The notes below the pieces were generated by a model, which worked only from the letters and a program-made list of their open reading frames with translations, was not told the origin of the DNA and did no database searches. Below, in pieces: positions 32,930 to 40,519 of a DNA stretch of 41,037 nucleotides. Numbering within the stretch: the stretch's first letter is position 1; each line of letters begins with the position of its first letter. The stretch is from NCBI GenBank assembly GCA_017404325.1, contig JAFRCO010000004.1, positions 1 through 41,037 of the forward strand. Direction: 5' to 3'. The position numbers were made by a program, and so were the translations under genes. The stretch is from Candidatus Saccharimonadota bacterium. GTDB taxonomy: Bacteria; Patescibacteriota; Saccharimonadia; Saccharimonadales; Saccharimonadaceae.

Positions 32930-33946
32930 ATGACGATAGAGAGGTTAGTGGAGCCGACAGCGGCGGACGATAAAGAGGAGGAGCGGATTGAAATTTCGCT
33001 TCGGCCGACGACTTTTTCGGAATATATCGGGCAGGAACATCTGAAAAATAATCTTAAACTCGCGATAGAAGCGGTAAAAAAGCGAAATGATGGCTCGACT
33101 TTAGACCATATATTATTATACGGTCCTCCTGGACTTGGTAAAACAACGATGGCGGGAGTGATTGCACATGAGCTAGGCGCTTCCTTACGAGTTACTTCGG
33201 GGCCGGCGATTGAACGGGCGGGGGATCTCGCATCGATTTTAACGAATTTAAAAGATGGTGATATCTTATTTATTGATGAAATTCATAGATTACGTCGGGC
33301 AGTTGAAGAAGTCTTATATTCGGCGATGGAAGATTATAAACTCGATATTGTAATCGGGAAGGGACCGGCGGCGAGGTCAGTAAGGTTAGACTTGCCACAT
33401 TTTACGGTAATTGGAGCGACGACACGAACAGGTTCTTTAGCTGGGCCGCTTCGTGATCGGTTCGGAATTATTCATCGGTTAGAATATTATAAAGAGCCGG
33501 AAATTGAGCAAATTATCAATAGAACAGCGGGGATTTTAAAGACGGAGATTCGTCCGGAGGCAACGGAGTTACTTGCGACGAGATCTAGGCTTACGCCAAG
33601 AATTGCTAACCGGATTTTTAAGCGAGTAAGAGATTTTGCGGATGTGAATGGGGATGGGATTATTGATACGAAAGTCGCGGAAGATGCACTTTCTTTGATG
33701 GAAATTGATGAGCTAGGGTTAGATCCAGCGGATCGAAATATGCTTCGGTTGATGTATGAGAACTACGGAGAGAGGCCGGTAGGACTAACGACAATTGCGG
33801 CTTTAACTGGAGATGAAGCGACAACAATCGAAGATTTTTATGAACCATACTTACTACAAATGGGACTTCTAGCACGGACGCCAAAGGGAAGGGTGGTGAC
33901 GGAAAAGGGGCGGAAGCATTTACAAGACAAGGGGAATGTGATATAA
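32930..33946 (+). CDS. ruvB: Holliday junction branch-migration ATPase RuvB
   Basis: The protein has 338 residues, family length. The N-terminus has [16 protein letters not shown]; Walker A is GPPGLGKTT, Walker [10 protein letters not shown], sensor 1 [10 protein letters not shown] with the arginine finger PLRDRFG; the C-terminal winged helix ends [16 protein letters not shown]. It drives branch migration with RuvA during recombination. ruvA and ruvC are not adjacent. Leaderless, and its stop codon lies within the next gene's -10 box. Confidence 0.98.
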   Translation: MTIERLVEPTAADDKEEERIEISLRPTTFSEYIGQEHLKNNLKLAIEAVKKRNDGSTLDHILLYGPPGLGKTTMAGVIAHELGASLRVTSGPAIERAGDLASILTNLKDGDILFIDEIHRLRRAVEEVLYSAMEDYKLDIVIGKGPAARSVRLDLPHFTVIGATTRTGSLAGPLRDRFGIIHRLEYYKEPEIEQIINRTAGILKTEIRPEATELLATRSRLTPRIANRIFKRVRDFADVNGDGIIDTKVAEDALSLMEIDELGLDPADRNMLRLMYENYGERPVGLTTIAALTGDEATTIEDFYEPYLLQMGLLARTPKGRVVTEKGRKHLQDKGNVI

Positions 33947-33947
33947 T
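33939..33947 (+). promoter_or_regulatory. Extended -10 (TGATATAAT) overlapping the ruvB stop
   Basis: TATAAT at 33942-33947 contains the ruvB TAA (33944-33946). The downstream gene keeps a short leader with AAGGAG before its ATG at 33972. Confidence 0.65.
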
Positions 33948-33971
33948 TAAAGCAATAATTAAGGAGTCATA

Positions 33972-34550
33972 ATGGACACTAATTTAGCAAAAATTAGGCA
34001 CGAACGAAGCCTGAAAGATTTCCCGTTTTTAAAGTTAGAAGATGATGAATATGTTGAATTTGCATTTTCAAGGGCGAAAATTTGCCTTTTGATGATTTTA
34101 GGAGGAATAGCGGGTGGTTTGATTTTGATTTTGTTAGCTTTCTTATTAGTGCTTTTAGGTCAACAAATGATAGATGAGATGGGGAGACATTTCCTATTTA
34201 TTATTCTTTTCGCTTTACTTGCAGCGGCAGTTATTATTGGTTTGATTGCATTGAGGATTTATCGAGGGAATAGATTATTTATCACAAATAAACATGTCAT
34301 ACAGATGGTGATGGATTCTTTAGTGTCAGATTCGATTAATGTGATTGATTTAGGTTCGGTTGAGGATGCAAGTTTTAGACAAGATAGTTTGATGCAGAAA
34401 ATTTTCCATTATGGAACTTTTAGATTATCTACGGTTGGTGATGAAACGACCTATACTTTTAAGTATTCTGATATTTCTTCGGCGGATTTAGAAGCCGTAA
34501 TAAAATTAATTACTGAAGCTAAAAAGATTACTAAAAAGGCTAAAAAATAA
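33972..34550 (+). CDS. Membrane protein with bacterial PH (DUF304-like) domain
   Basis: The protein has 192 residues. Two membrane helices (about 38-62 and 73-95) form a hairpin, followed by a bacterial pleckstrin-homology-type domain: RLFITNKHVIQ, VIDLGSVEDASFRQDSLMQK and IFHYGTFRLSTVG, the common 'bPH' pattern. A lysine-rich tail closes the protein. Function unknown. AAGGAG precedes the ATG. Its stop abuts the convergent pseudopilin gene. Confidence 0.82.
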   Translation: MDTNLAKIRHERSLKDFPFLKLEDDEYVEFAFSRAKICLLMILGGIAGGLILILLAFLLVLLGQQMIDEMGRHFLFIILFALLAAAVIIGLIALRIYRGNRLFITNKHVIQMVMDSLVSDSINVIDLGSVEDASFRQDSLMQKIFHYGTFRLSTVGDETTYTFKYSDISSADLEAVIKLITEAKKITKKAKK

Positions 34551-34940
34551 TTAATTGCGATTGTATTTTGTATAAGCGTCTTCTTTTTCGAGCTCGGCTT
34601 TTAAGACATATTCTTTGCATTTTCCGTTTTTGCAGTTAGCCGGTTCGTAGGAATAAGAGCTAAAGGAATCCCCAAGATTAAAACCGAGCGGATCGGTCCA
34701 GAGGGCGGGGTCGATAACTTTGATATTTTCTTCAGAAATAAACTCAGGATAGTAGCCGTGTTCGGGATAGAAGCTTTCTTCGAGAGCGTAGTACATGGCG
34801 TTGATGGCGACTTTGCGGTCTTCGTCGCGTTCCATGGCGTCGATGTTAGATTTTTGGATAAAGAAGAAGATTAAAAGTAGGGAAGCGAAAATGCCTACGA
34901 TGATAATCTCTAGTATGGTAAAGCCTTTTTTACTGTTCAT
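34551..34940 (-). CDS. Type IV pilin/pseudopilin-like protein
   Basis: The protein has 129 residues from the ATG at 34940, giving the class III signal MNSKKGFTILEIIIVG: prepilin peptidase should cut after Gly6, leaving Phe+1 and Glu+5. The hydrophobic helix is followed by a long helix and a soluble head with a cysteine pair (CKNGKC). It is short for a major pilin and probably a minor pilin or pseudopilin. ComEC in the same window makes a DNA-uptake role plausible. The longer frame to 34958 starts upstream of the -10 box and is rejected. Confidence 0.85.
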   Translation of the reverse strand: MNSKKGFTILEIIIVGIFASLLLIFFFIQKSNIDAMERDEDRKVAINAMYYALEESFYPEHGYYPEFISEENIKVIDPALWTDPLGFNLGDSFSSYSYEPANCKNGKCKEYVLKAELEKEDAYTKYNRN

Positions 34941-34946
34941 GTTTTG

Positions 34947-34955
34947 ATTATAACA
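34947..34955 (-). promoter_or_regulatory. Extended -10 (TGTTATAAT on minus), leaderless
   Basis: TATAAT occupies 34952 down to 34947; six bases separate it from the pseudopilin ATG at 34940. Confidence 0.7.
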
Positions 34956-34963
34956 CATTTATA

Positions 34964-34972
34964 TGATATAAT
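34964..34972 (+). promoter_or_regulatory. Extended -10 (TGATATAAT) of tRNA-CAT
   Basis: TATAAT at 34967-34972, 11 bases before the mature tRNA 5' end; the leader would be only a few bases. Confidence 0.65.
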
Positions 34973-34983
34973 GAATGACTAGT

Positions 34984-35060
34984 GGTACCGTAGCTCAGAT
35001 GGTTAGAGCGTGGGACTCATAAGCCCAAGGTCACTGGTTCGATCCCAGTCGGTACTACCA
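34984..35060 (+). tRNA. tRNA with anticodon CAT (elongator Met, or Ile2 if lysidine-modified)
   Basis: 77 bases with CCA encoded. Acceptor GGTACCG/CGGTACT (G1-U72 wobble), D stem GCTC/GAGC, anticodon loop CTCATAA, T stem ACTGG/CCAGT. The anticodon stem has an A-G mismatch next to the loop (positions 31-39). It lacks the initiator 1-72 mismatch and the three G-C pairs, so it is not the initiator. A T run follows at 35061-35066. Confidence 0.9.
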
Positions 35061-35069
35061 TTTTTTATG

Positions 35070-35099
35070 GAGAAAAAACGCCGGATTATTCCGGCGTTT
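35070..35099 (-). terminator. Rho-independent terminator of the 110-residue protein gene
   Basis: A nine-base-pair stem AAACGCCGG/CCGGCGTTT with a six-base loop, followed on minus by a T run. The gene's stop codon (35088-35086) lies in the loop. Confidence 0.8.
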
Positions 35100-35418
35100 C
35101 GGTGGTGAGGAGAGCTTTGCTTTTCGGGGAGATGAACTTAGTTTTAGTTTGGTCGTCATAGATAAAAACGACTTCTTCATTCCCTTCAAGCTCTTCAAGG
35201 ATCCATTTTGGTAGCCATATACGATTTCTTTCGTCAATACAGAATCTTATTCCTGGTTGTTCTGGATGGCTATCAGCATCAAATAAGACAATACTCTTTT
35301 TATCGGCATCTATTACCAATAAAACTTTTCTTGGTGTTTTTTCTGGTGCGAAATATTCAGTAACAACAAGACGCCCTTGGCTACGGATCTTTTGTGCGCC
35401 GTAAATGTACAAACTCAT
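35086..35418 (-). CDS. Hypothetical protein with an AbrB/MraZ-like C-terminal segment
   Basis: The protein has 110 residues. The first half is a beta-rich unknown region; the second (FCIDERNRIWLPKWILEELE, then VVFIYDDQTKTKFISPK) resembles a SpoVT/AbrB-type swapped-hairpin element (Arg-x-x-x-Pro-Lys). If so it may bind DNA, but the match is weak. GAAAGGGG precedes the ATG and an extended -10 lies upstream (35460-35468 on minus). The end of the gene forms its own terminator. Confidence 0.6.
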   Translation of the reverse strand: MSLYIYGAQKIRSQGRLVVTEYFAPEKTPRKVLLVIDADKKSIVLFDADSHPEQPGIRFCIDERNRIWLPKWILEELEGNEEVVFIYDDQTKTKFISPKSKALLTTETPE

Positions 35419-35459
35419 ACTGTAACCAACCCCTTTCAGTAAGAAGATATATTTGTATA

Positions 35460-35468
35460 ATTATAGCA
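35460..35468 (-). promoter_or_regulatory. Extended -10 (TGCTATAAT on minus)
   Basis: TATAAT occupies 35465 down to 35460, upstream of the 110-residue protein gene, with a leader of about 35 bases. Confidence 0.55.
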
Positions 35469-35477
35469 TATTTTAAT

Positions 35478-35501
35478 AAAAAAATCAAGCTTTAGGGCTT
35501 G
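35478..35501 (-). terminator. Terminator of tRNA-Arg(CCG)
   Basis: A five-base-pair stem CAAGC/GCTTG with a six-base loop, followed on minus by GA and a seven-T run. Confidence 0.65.
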
Positions 35502-35505
35502 GTTT

Positions 35506-35582
<77 letters not shown>

Positions 35583-35650
35583 GTAATCAGCATTATAGCG
35601 CTTTTACAGGGAAAAGTCGAGTTTCATAGATATGTTAAAAGAAAGATTTA

Positions 35651-35659
35651 TGCTATAAT
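35651..35659 (+). promoter_or_regulatory. Extended -10 (TGCTATAAT), leaderless
   Basis: TATAAT at 35654-35659 ends six bases before the ATG at 35666. Confidence 0.7.
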
Positions 35660-35665
35660 GCGGAC

Positions 35666-36400
35666 ATGAAATTAGAGTTTATTCCGATAAAAACTAGGGT
35701 TGTGCATCCGCCGAAAGATGATATCACTGATATTATTGATAGTCTTGAGATTAAAGACGGAGACATTGTTTTTATTACTTCGAAAATTATGGGGATTTCT
35801 GAGGGACGGACGGTAAAAGCAGATTCAATAGAAAAAGAAGAGTTGATCAAGCGGGAAGCCGAACGTTATTTGCCGTTTGTAAATACGACGGGAGATTTTC
35901 ACGTTAATTTGTCAGTTACACAAAATGTATTGATCCCGGCGGCAGGGATTGATGAATCAAATGCGGATGGGTACTTTGTTATGTGGCCGAAGAATCCAGA
36001 CAAAAGTTGTCGAGAAATTCGTGAGTATTTAATGAAGAAGCATGGGGTGCGAAGGTTAGGGGTAGTCTCGACTGATTCGCATACAACGCCGCTACGCTGG
36101 GGAGTGACTGGGATTACGATTGGGTTAGCCGGGATTGAACCTTTAAGAGATATTAGAGGAGAGGCGGATTTGTTTGGTAGATTGATGCATGTAACGAAAG
36201 TGGATTTAATTGATCCGTTAACTTCGATGGCAGTATTATTGATGGGGGAAAGCGATGAAGGCACACCAATTGTGATACTTAGAGGATATGAGGGGATTCC
36301 GTTTTCGGATGAAGCTTCAATGGATGATTTTAAGATTATGCCAGAGGAAGATTTGTATCGACCGCTAATAGAGACCATACCGAAAGTAAAAAAATCTTAG
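35666..36400 (+). CDS. CofE-like (coenzyme F420-0:glutamate ligase family) protein
   Basis: The protein has 244 residues. Motifs of the F420_ligase family are present: DGDIVFITSKIMGISEGR near the N-terminus, IPAAGIDESNADGYFV in the middle and VVSTDSHTTPLRWGVTGITI after it, the last replacing the usual SDTFGRPWRxG. CofE adds gamma-linked glutamates to F420 using GTP. No other F420 gene is visible and F420 is not expected in CPR bacteria, so a different acid-amine ligation is likely. Leaderless, monocistronic. Confidence 0.8.
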   Translation: MKLEFIPIKTRVVHPPKDDITDIIDSLEIKDGDIVFITSKIMGISEGRTVKADSIEKEELIKREAERYLPFVNTTGDFHVNLSVTQNVLIPAAGIDESNADGYFVMWPKNPDKSCREIREYLMKKHGVRRLGVVSTDSHTTPLRWGVTGITIGLAGIEPLRDIRGEADLFGRLMHVTKVDLIDPLTSMAVLLMGESDEGTPIVILRGYEGIPFSDEASMDDFKIMPEEDLYRPLIETIPKVKKS

Positions 36401-36409
36401 ATTTTGCTG

Positions 36410-36430
36410 TGTTATAATTTAGAAATAACA
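36410..36430 (+). promoter_or_regulatory. pyrG promoter with overlapping dyad
   Basis: The -10 TATAAT (36413-36418) overlaps the left arm of TGTTAT-N9-ATAACA, whose right arm touches the Shine-Dalgarno AGGAGG. The arrangement resembles that at glmS. Confidence 0.45.
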
Positions 36431-36444
36431 GGAGGTCCCATATT

Positions 36445-38070
36445 ATGAAAAATAAAAAATGTAAATATATTTTTGTTACAGGTGGGGTTCTCTCCGGTGT
36501 TGGTAAAGGTATTACGGCTGCCTCGATCGGTTCAATTTTAAAAGCCAAGGGCTATAAAGTTACTATGCAAAAATGCGATCCATATTTGAATGTAGATGCT
36601 GGGCTTTTAAACCCGGTTGAACATGGCGAATGCTATGTAACTCATGATGGTGTTGAGACTGATTTAGATCTCGGTCACTACGAAAGGTTTTTAGATTTTG
36701 AGACCAATAGATATTCGATTACGCTTTCAGGTTCGATTTATAAAGAATTAATTGAAAGGGAACGATCTGGTGGTTTTAATGGTAAAACTGTGCAACTTGT
36801 TCCACATTTTACGAGCTTAGTTTGCGAGAAAATTGAAAAAGCTTCAGCAGGAAGTGACATCCATATTGTTGAGATTGGTGGGACGGTTGGTGATTATGAA
36901 GGTTTGCCTTTCGTTGAAGCAATTAGGTTATTTGCTAATAAAGTCGGGCGTCGGAATTGTTTGTATGTTTCAGTGGTTTATGTGCCTTTTATTCATACTT
37001 CAAACGAGTTAAAAACTAAGCCAGCGCAAAATGCCTTAAGGGATCTTAGAGGTTTTGGTATAATACCAGACATTGTATGTGTGAGGACTGAAAAACCTTG
37101 TGAGCGGGCTATTTGCGAAAAGATTGCGGCGTTTTCTGGCATTCCGGGTGAAGCTGTATTGAATCTGCCGGATATTAATAGTGTTTACGATGTACCTTTG
37201 AATGTATTAAAGTCGGGCGTTCTAGAAATCTTAAATGAGTTTGTCGGTGACGAAAAAGAACCAGATATGTCTAAATGGAAAGAGTTTTCGAAGCGGCGTG
37301 AGCGTCACTATTCAAAAACTGTGACGGTTGGTCTGGTTGCAAAATATGTAGGTAATGACGATACTTATATTTGCGTGACTGAGGCTTTGAAAGCCGCTGC
37401 GGCTTGGAATAATGTTAACCTTGATTTGAAATGGGTGAAAGCTGAAGAACTTGGCGATAATACGACAAAAATACTTAAAAAATGTGATGGCTTAGTAGTA
37501 CCGGGTGGCTTTGGCATAAGAGGAACCGAAGGGAAAATTAAGGCTGCCGAATATGCCTTAAAAAACGATGTTCCATATCTCGGGCTTTGCCTTGGTATGC
37601 AGGTTGCTTGTATTGCTGCTGCTAGAAGAGGCGGTATTAAAAATGCTAATTCGGAAGAATTTGGTGCTAAAGAAAAAGATGACAATAATGTAATTTATAT
37701 TATGGAGGATCAAAAAGGAAAAGAATCTACTGGCGGTACTATGCGGTTAGGAGATTACAAGGCAATATTGGACAATAAATCAAGAACTAAGAAGATTTAT
37801 GAAAAGTATGGTTGGGGAGAAATAAATGACGGGAAATACGAAGTTATCGAACGTCATCGTCATCGTTATGAAGTAAATCAGAAGTTTTTGCCAGAAATGG
37901 AGAAAGGTGGGATCAAAGTTTCCGGGGCTTCGCCAGACGGAACGCTAGTTGAATTCATCGAGGCACCAAATTGTAAGTTTTTTGTAGCGACCCAGGCTCA
38001 TCCAGAATTTAAGTCGCGTCCACTTAATGTCCATCCTTTGTTTATGGAATTTATAAAAAGCTTAAAATAA
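36445..38070 (+). CDS. pyrG: CTP synthase
   Basis: The protein has 541 residues, full length. The N-terminal synthetase domain has YIFVTGGVLSGVGKG and DLDLGHYERF; the C-terminal class I glutaminase has GGFGIRG, the nucleophile elbow LGLCLGMQ and terminal QAHPEF. It converts UTP, ATP and glutamine to CTP. AGGAGG and a -10 box precede the ATG. Codon use leans to T-ending codons (GGT, GCT) and differs from the GCG/ACG-rich neighbours, which could reflect high expression or transfer. Confidence 0.98.
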   Translation: MKNKKCKYIFVTGGVLSGVGKGITAASIGSILKAKGYKVTMQKCDPYLNVDAGLLNPVEHGECYVTHDGVETDLDLGHYERFLDFETNRYSITLSGSIYKELIERERSGGFNGKTVQLVPHFTSLVCEKIEKASAGSDIHIVEIGGTVGDYEGLPFVEAIRLFANKVGRRNCLYVSVVYVPFIHTSNELKTKPAQNALRDLRGFGIIPDIVCVRTEKPCERAICEKIAAFSGIPGEAVLNLPDINSVYDVPLNVLKSGVLEILNEFVGDEKEPDMSKWKEFSKRRERHYSKTVTVGLVAKYVGNDDTYICVTEALKAAAAWNNVNLDLKWVKAEELGDNTTKILKKCDGLVVPGGFGIRGTEGKIKAAEYALKNDVPYLGLCLGMQVACIAAARRGGIKNANSEEFGAKEKDDNNVIYIMEDQKGKESTGGTMRLGDYKAILDNKSRTKKIYEKYGWGEINDGKYEVIERHRHRYEVNQKFLPEMEKGGIKVSGASPDGTLVEFIEAPNCKFFVATQAHPEFKSRPLNVHPLFMEFIKSLK

Positions 38071-38113
38071 AAATGGTATGATTTTAATGTAAGAAGTTGT
38101 TGTAGAAACTACA

Positions 38114-38134
38114 AAATAAGACCTTAAAGGTCTT
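38114..38134 (-). terminator. Terminator of tRNA-Arg(TCG), probably also serving pyrG
   Basis: A seven-base-pair stem AAGACCT/AGGTCTT with loop TAA; ATTTTG follows on minus. It lies between convergent pyrG and the tRNA gene. Confidence 0.65.
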
Positions 38135-38142
38135 CTTTGGTT

Positions 38143-38219
38143 TGGTACACCCGGAGGGACTCGAACCCACGACCCTCTGTTCCGAAGACAGATGCTCTAA
38201 TCCACTGAGCTACGGGTGC
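38143..38219 (-). tRNA. tRNA-Arg (anticodon TCG)
   Basis: 77 bases with CCA encoded on minus. Anticodon stem TCTGT/ACAGA, loop CTTCGGA; acceptor GCACCCG/CGGGTGT with a G1-U72 wobble. A TGATATAAT box (38239-38231 on minus) lies upstream. Confidence 0.94.
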
Positions 38220-38230
38220 ACAATGTATAT

Positions 38231-38239
38231 ATTATATCA
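38231..38239 (-). promoter_or_regulatory. Extended -10 (TGATATAAT on minus) of tRNA-Arg(TCG)
   Basis: TATAAT occupies 38236 down to 38231, 11 bases before the mature 5' end at 38219. Confidence 0.6.
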
Positions 38240-38288
38240 CTTTTTTCTTCTCTTTAAAAGCCTAGACGGATTGGGGAGGTTGATTGTT

Positions 38289-38357
38289 ATGAAGCAGCGT
38301 GTTAGAAGATTTGCATGTTTAAAAAACTTGGAGAGGAACTGCATCAATCGTGGGTAG
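38289..38357 (+). CDS. Possible 22-residue leader ORF overlapping the comEC start
   Basis: An ATG nine bases after a strong GGGGAGG (38273-38279) opens a 22-codon, Arg/Lys-rich ORF (MKQRVRRFACLKNLERNCIN) that ends 40 bases inside comEC in another frame. comEC itself has no clear ribosome site. It may be a translational leader, or the Shine-Dalgarno match may be chance. Confidence 0.35.
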   Translation: MKQRVRRFACLKNLERNCINRG

Positions 38358-39760
38358 TAGTGTTTTTGTGTGTAGGAATCGTTTTCGGTATGATTTTAGG
38401 GTTGGTTTTTCGGGTTAATTATTTTTCGTCGCCGATTTGGATTATGTGTGTGAGCATTCTATTGATTTTTGCGTATTTTAAACCGAAATTTGCTTTTATG
38501 ACAATTGCAGTAATTGCGGGAATGATCCTAGCGTTTTTTCGGGTTTCGGCGGAATTAGGGTCGGAAAATTATATCCGACAGTTTTATAGTCAGACAATTC
38601 AGGTGAGCGGGGAAATAGACGGAGATCCGGAAACGGATGAAGGCGGGACGAAGTTTAAACTAAAGAATTTGAAATTTGGAGGAGAGGTTGAGACGAGAGG
38701 GAGTTTGTATATTTCGGAATATAAGAATGAGAAATTGGCGAGAGGAGATAAAATAGAACTTTTAGGAAAAATGTCGGAAGGGTTTGGGACTTACGCGGGA
38801 TATATGTATCGTCCAAAAATTGTTTTGTGGAGTCGGCCGGAGCCGGGAGATTTAGTCTTAAAAGTTCGCAATTGGTTCTCGGAACGAATTGAGGGATTAA
38901 TAAAAGAGCCTGAAGTCTCGTTAGGCTTATCATATCTTCTCGGAATGCGGTCTGGATTACCGGATGATTTAAATGAAAATTTAAGGACAGTAGGATTAGT
39001 ACATATCGTTGTTGCGAGTGGGGCACATTTATCAATCTTAGTAGAAATTGCACGGAAAATTTTCGGGAAGTTGTCGCGATTTTCTGGGCTTTTGTTTTCA
39101 GTTTTATTTATTGTCTTTTTTATGGCGATGGTTGGATGGACGCCGTCGATCTTAAGGGCGGGAATAATGGCGATTTTGAATTTGTTGGCTTGGTATGTGG
39201 GGCGGAGATTTGAGGCATGGCGAATTATTTTAATCGTAGCGGCGTTTACTTTAATGATAAATCCGAATTATTTAATTAATTTGGGATGGCTGCTGTCGTT
39301 TGCGAGTTATGGGGGAATTATGATTTTAGGACCGAGACTCGCGAAGTTCTTTTATGGCGAGAAGAAACCGGGATTTATTAGTTCAATTATTTTAACGACG
39401 GTTGCGGCGACTTTAATGACATTGCCAGTTACTTTATATTATTATGGTCAGGTTTCTTTGATTTCAGTTTTAGCGAATCTTTTGATTCTACCGACGCTTC
39501 CCTATGCGATGGGGTTAGTGTTCTTAACTGGAGTTTGCGCGGGGATTTCGGGAATTGAAGTAGCAGTCTCATTTTTAGCAACGAAATTATTAGACTTTCA
39601 TATTTTAGTAGTGGAGTTTTTTGGAGGGATGAAACAATTTTTGATAGAAATTGAGCCGTATCACTGGCAAGTGTTTTTAATATATATGGTGACAATTATT
39701 CCGTTATCGATTGGACTAATTAGAAAAAAGATGGTAAAATTAAGAGAAGTTAGATATTAA
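38315..39760 (+). CDS. comEC: ComEC/Rec2 DNA-uptake channel without nuclease domain
   Basis: The protein has 481 residues. Two or three N-terminal helices, an OB-like soluble domain (DUF4131 type, about 85-175), then the multispanning Competence domain with GLVHIVVASGAHLSIL, GWTPSILRAGIMAIL and LGWLLSFASYGGIMIL. The protein ends after the last helices; the C-terminal MBL-fold domain of long ComEC proteins is absent. It forms the inner channel for single-stranded DNA import. A TAG closes the frame upstream, so ATG 38315 is the first start. yebC follows after 19 bases. Confidence 0.92.
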   Translation: MFKKLGEELHQSWVVVFLCVGIVFGMILGLVFRVNYFSSPIWIMCVSILLIFAYFKPKFAFMTIAVIAGMILAFFRVSAELGSENYIRQFYSQTIQVSGEIDGDPETDEGGTKFKLKNLKFGGEVETRGSLYISEYKNEKLARGDKIELLGKMSEGFGTYAGYMYRPKIVLWSRPEPGDLVLKVRNWFSERIEGLIKEPEVSLGLSYLLGMRSGLPDDLNENLRTVGLVHIVVASGAHLSILVEIARKIFGKLSRFSGLLFSVLFIVFFMAMVGWTPSILRAGIMAILNLLAWYVGRRFEAWRIILIVAAFTLMINPNYLINLGWLLSFASYGGIMILGPRLAKFFYGEKKPGFISSIILTTVAATLMTLPVTLYYYGQVSLISVLANLLILPTLPYAMGLVFLTGVCAGISGIEVAVSFLATKLLDFHILVVEFFGGMKQFLIEIEPYHWQVFLIYMVTIIPLSIGLIRKKMVKLREVRY

Positions 39761-39779
39761 ATTTTGATGGAGAAAAACC

Positions 39780-40481
39780 ATGTCAGGACATAGTAAGTGG
39801 GCGACAACAAAAAGGCATAAAGCGGTAGTTGATGCAAAAAGGGGAGCGCTTTTTACGAAGATTGGAAACCAAATCGCGATTGCAGCGCGAAGTGGGACTG
39901 ATCCGAATATGAATCCAAGCCTTGCTATGGTTTTAGAAAAGGCTAGACTTGCGAGTATGCCGAAAGCGAATATTGAGCGGGCGATTGCGCGAGTTGCGGA
40001 TAAAACAGCGGCGGCTTTAATCGAAGAAGTTTATGAGGCGTACGGTCCTGGCGGAGTTGGAATTGTGATTGAAACGGCGACGGATAATAAAAATCGAACA
40101 ATGCCGGAAGTCAGACATACTCTTGATAGGAATGGCGGACGAATGGCGGAACCGGGTTCGGTTATGTTCCAATTCAAACGAAAAGGTGTAGTTGAGATTT
40201 CTGAAACCGGTGAGGACGCATTAATGGTAGCGCTCGAAGCGGGAGCAGAAGATGCGAATGAAGAAGACGAGGGAATTGTAATTTATACAGAAGCTTCGGA
40301 TTTAATGAAAGTTAAAAAAGCGTTAGATGAAGCGGGGATGACGGTAACGAGTGCGGAATTACAATATGTTCCGACGAGTTATGTTCCGGTTGAGGGAGAT
40401 AATGCGGAAAAGTTAGAGAAGCTACTAGCAGCGATTGATGATTTAGACGATGTGACGAACGTTTATACGAATGCAGAATAA
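39780..40481 (+). CDS. yebC: YebC/PmpR (TACO1) family protein
   Basis: The protein has 233 residues. Family N-terminus GHSKWATTKRHKAVVDAKRG, then LEKARLASMPKANIERAI, YEAYGPGGVGIVIE and the C-terminal VTSAELQYVPTSYVPV and LDDVTNVYTNAE. Members are described as transcriptional regulators (PmpR, YebC) or as translation factors relieving ribosome stalling at proline-rich stretches. GGAGA precedes the ATG. It probably shares a transcript with comEC rather than with ruvC as in many bacteria. Confidence 0.95.
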   Translation: MSGHSKWATTKRHKAVVDAKRGALFTKIGNQIAIAARSGTDPNMNPSLAMVLEKARLASMPKANIERAIARVADKTAAALIEEVYEAYGPGGVGIVIETATDNKNRTMPEVRHTLDRNGGRMAEPGSVMFQFKRKGVVEISETGEDALMVALEAGAEDANEEDEGIVIYTEASDLMKVKKALDEAGMTVTSAELQYVPTSYVPVEGDNAEKLEKLLAAIDDLDDVTNVYTNAE

Positions 40482-40504
40482 ATTGTTATAGTTCAAGATT
40501 CTTA

Positions 40505-40513
40505 TGATAAAAT
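40505..40513 (+). promoter_or_regulatory. Extended -10 (TGATAAAAT), leaderless
   Basis: TAAAAT at 40508-40513 ends six bases before the ATG at 40520. Confidence 0.6.
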
Positions 40514-40519
40514 AAGAGT

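Noticed and set aside
35899-36378. 159-residue minus-strand ORF opposite the CofE-like gene
   Set aside because: The plus strand has clear family motifs and a promoter; the minus frame has neither.
38142-38357. 71-residue plus-strand ORF across the tRNA-Arg(TCG) gene
   Set aside because: Its first part is the antisense translation of a tRNA, a well-known spurious protein. Only the downstream portion from 38289 has an independent Shine-Dalgarno sequence, so only that is listed as a possible leader ORF.
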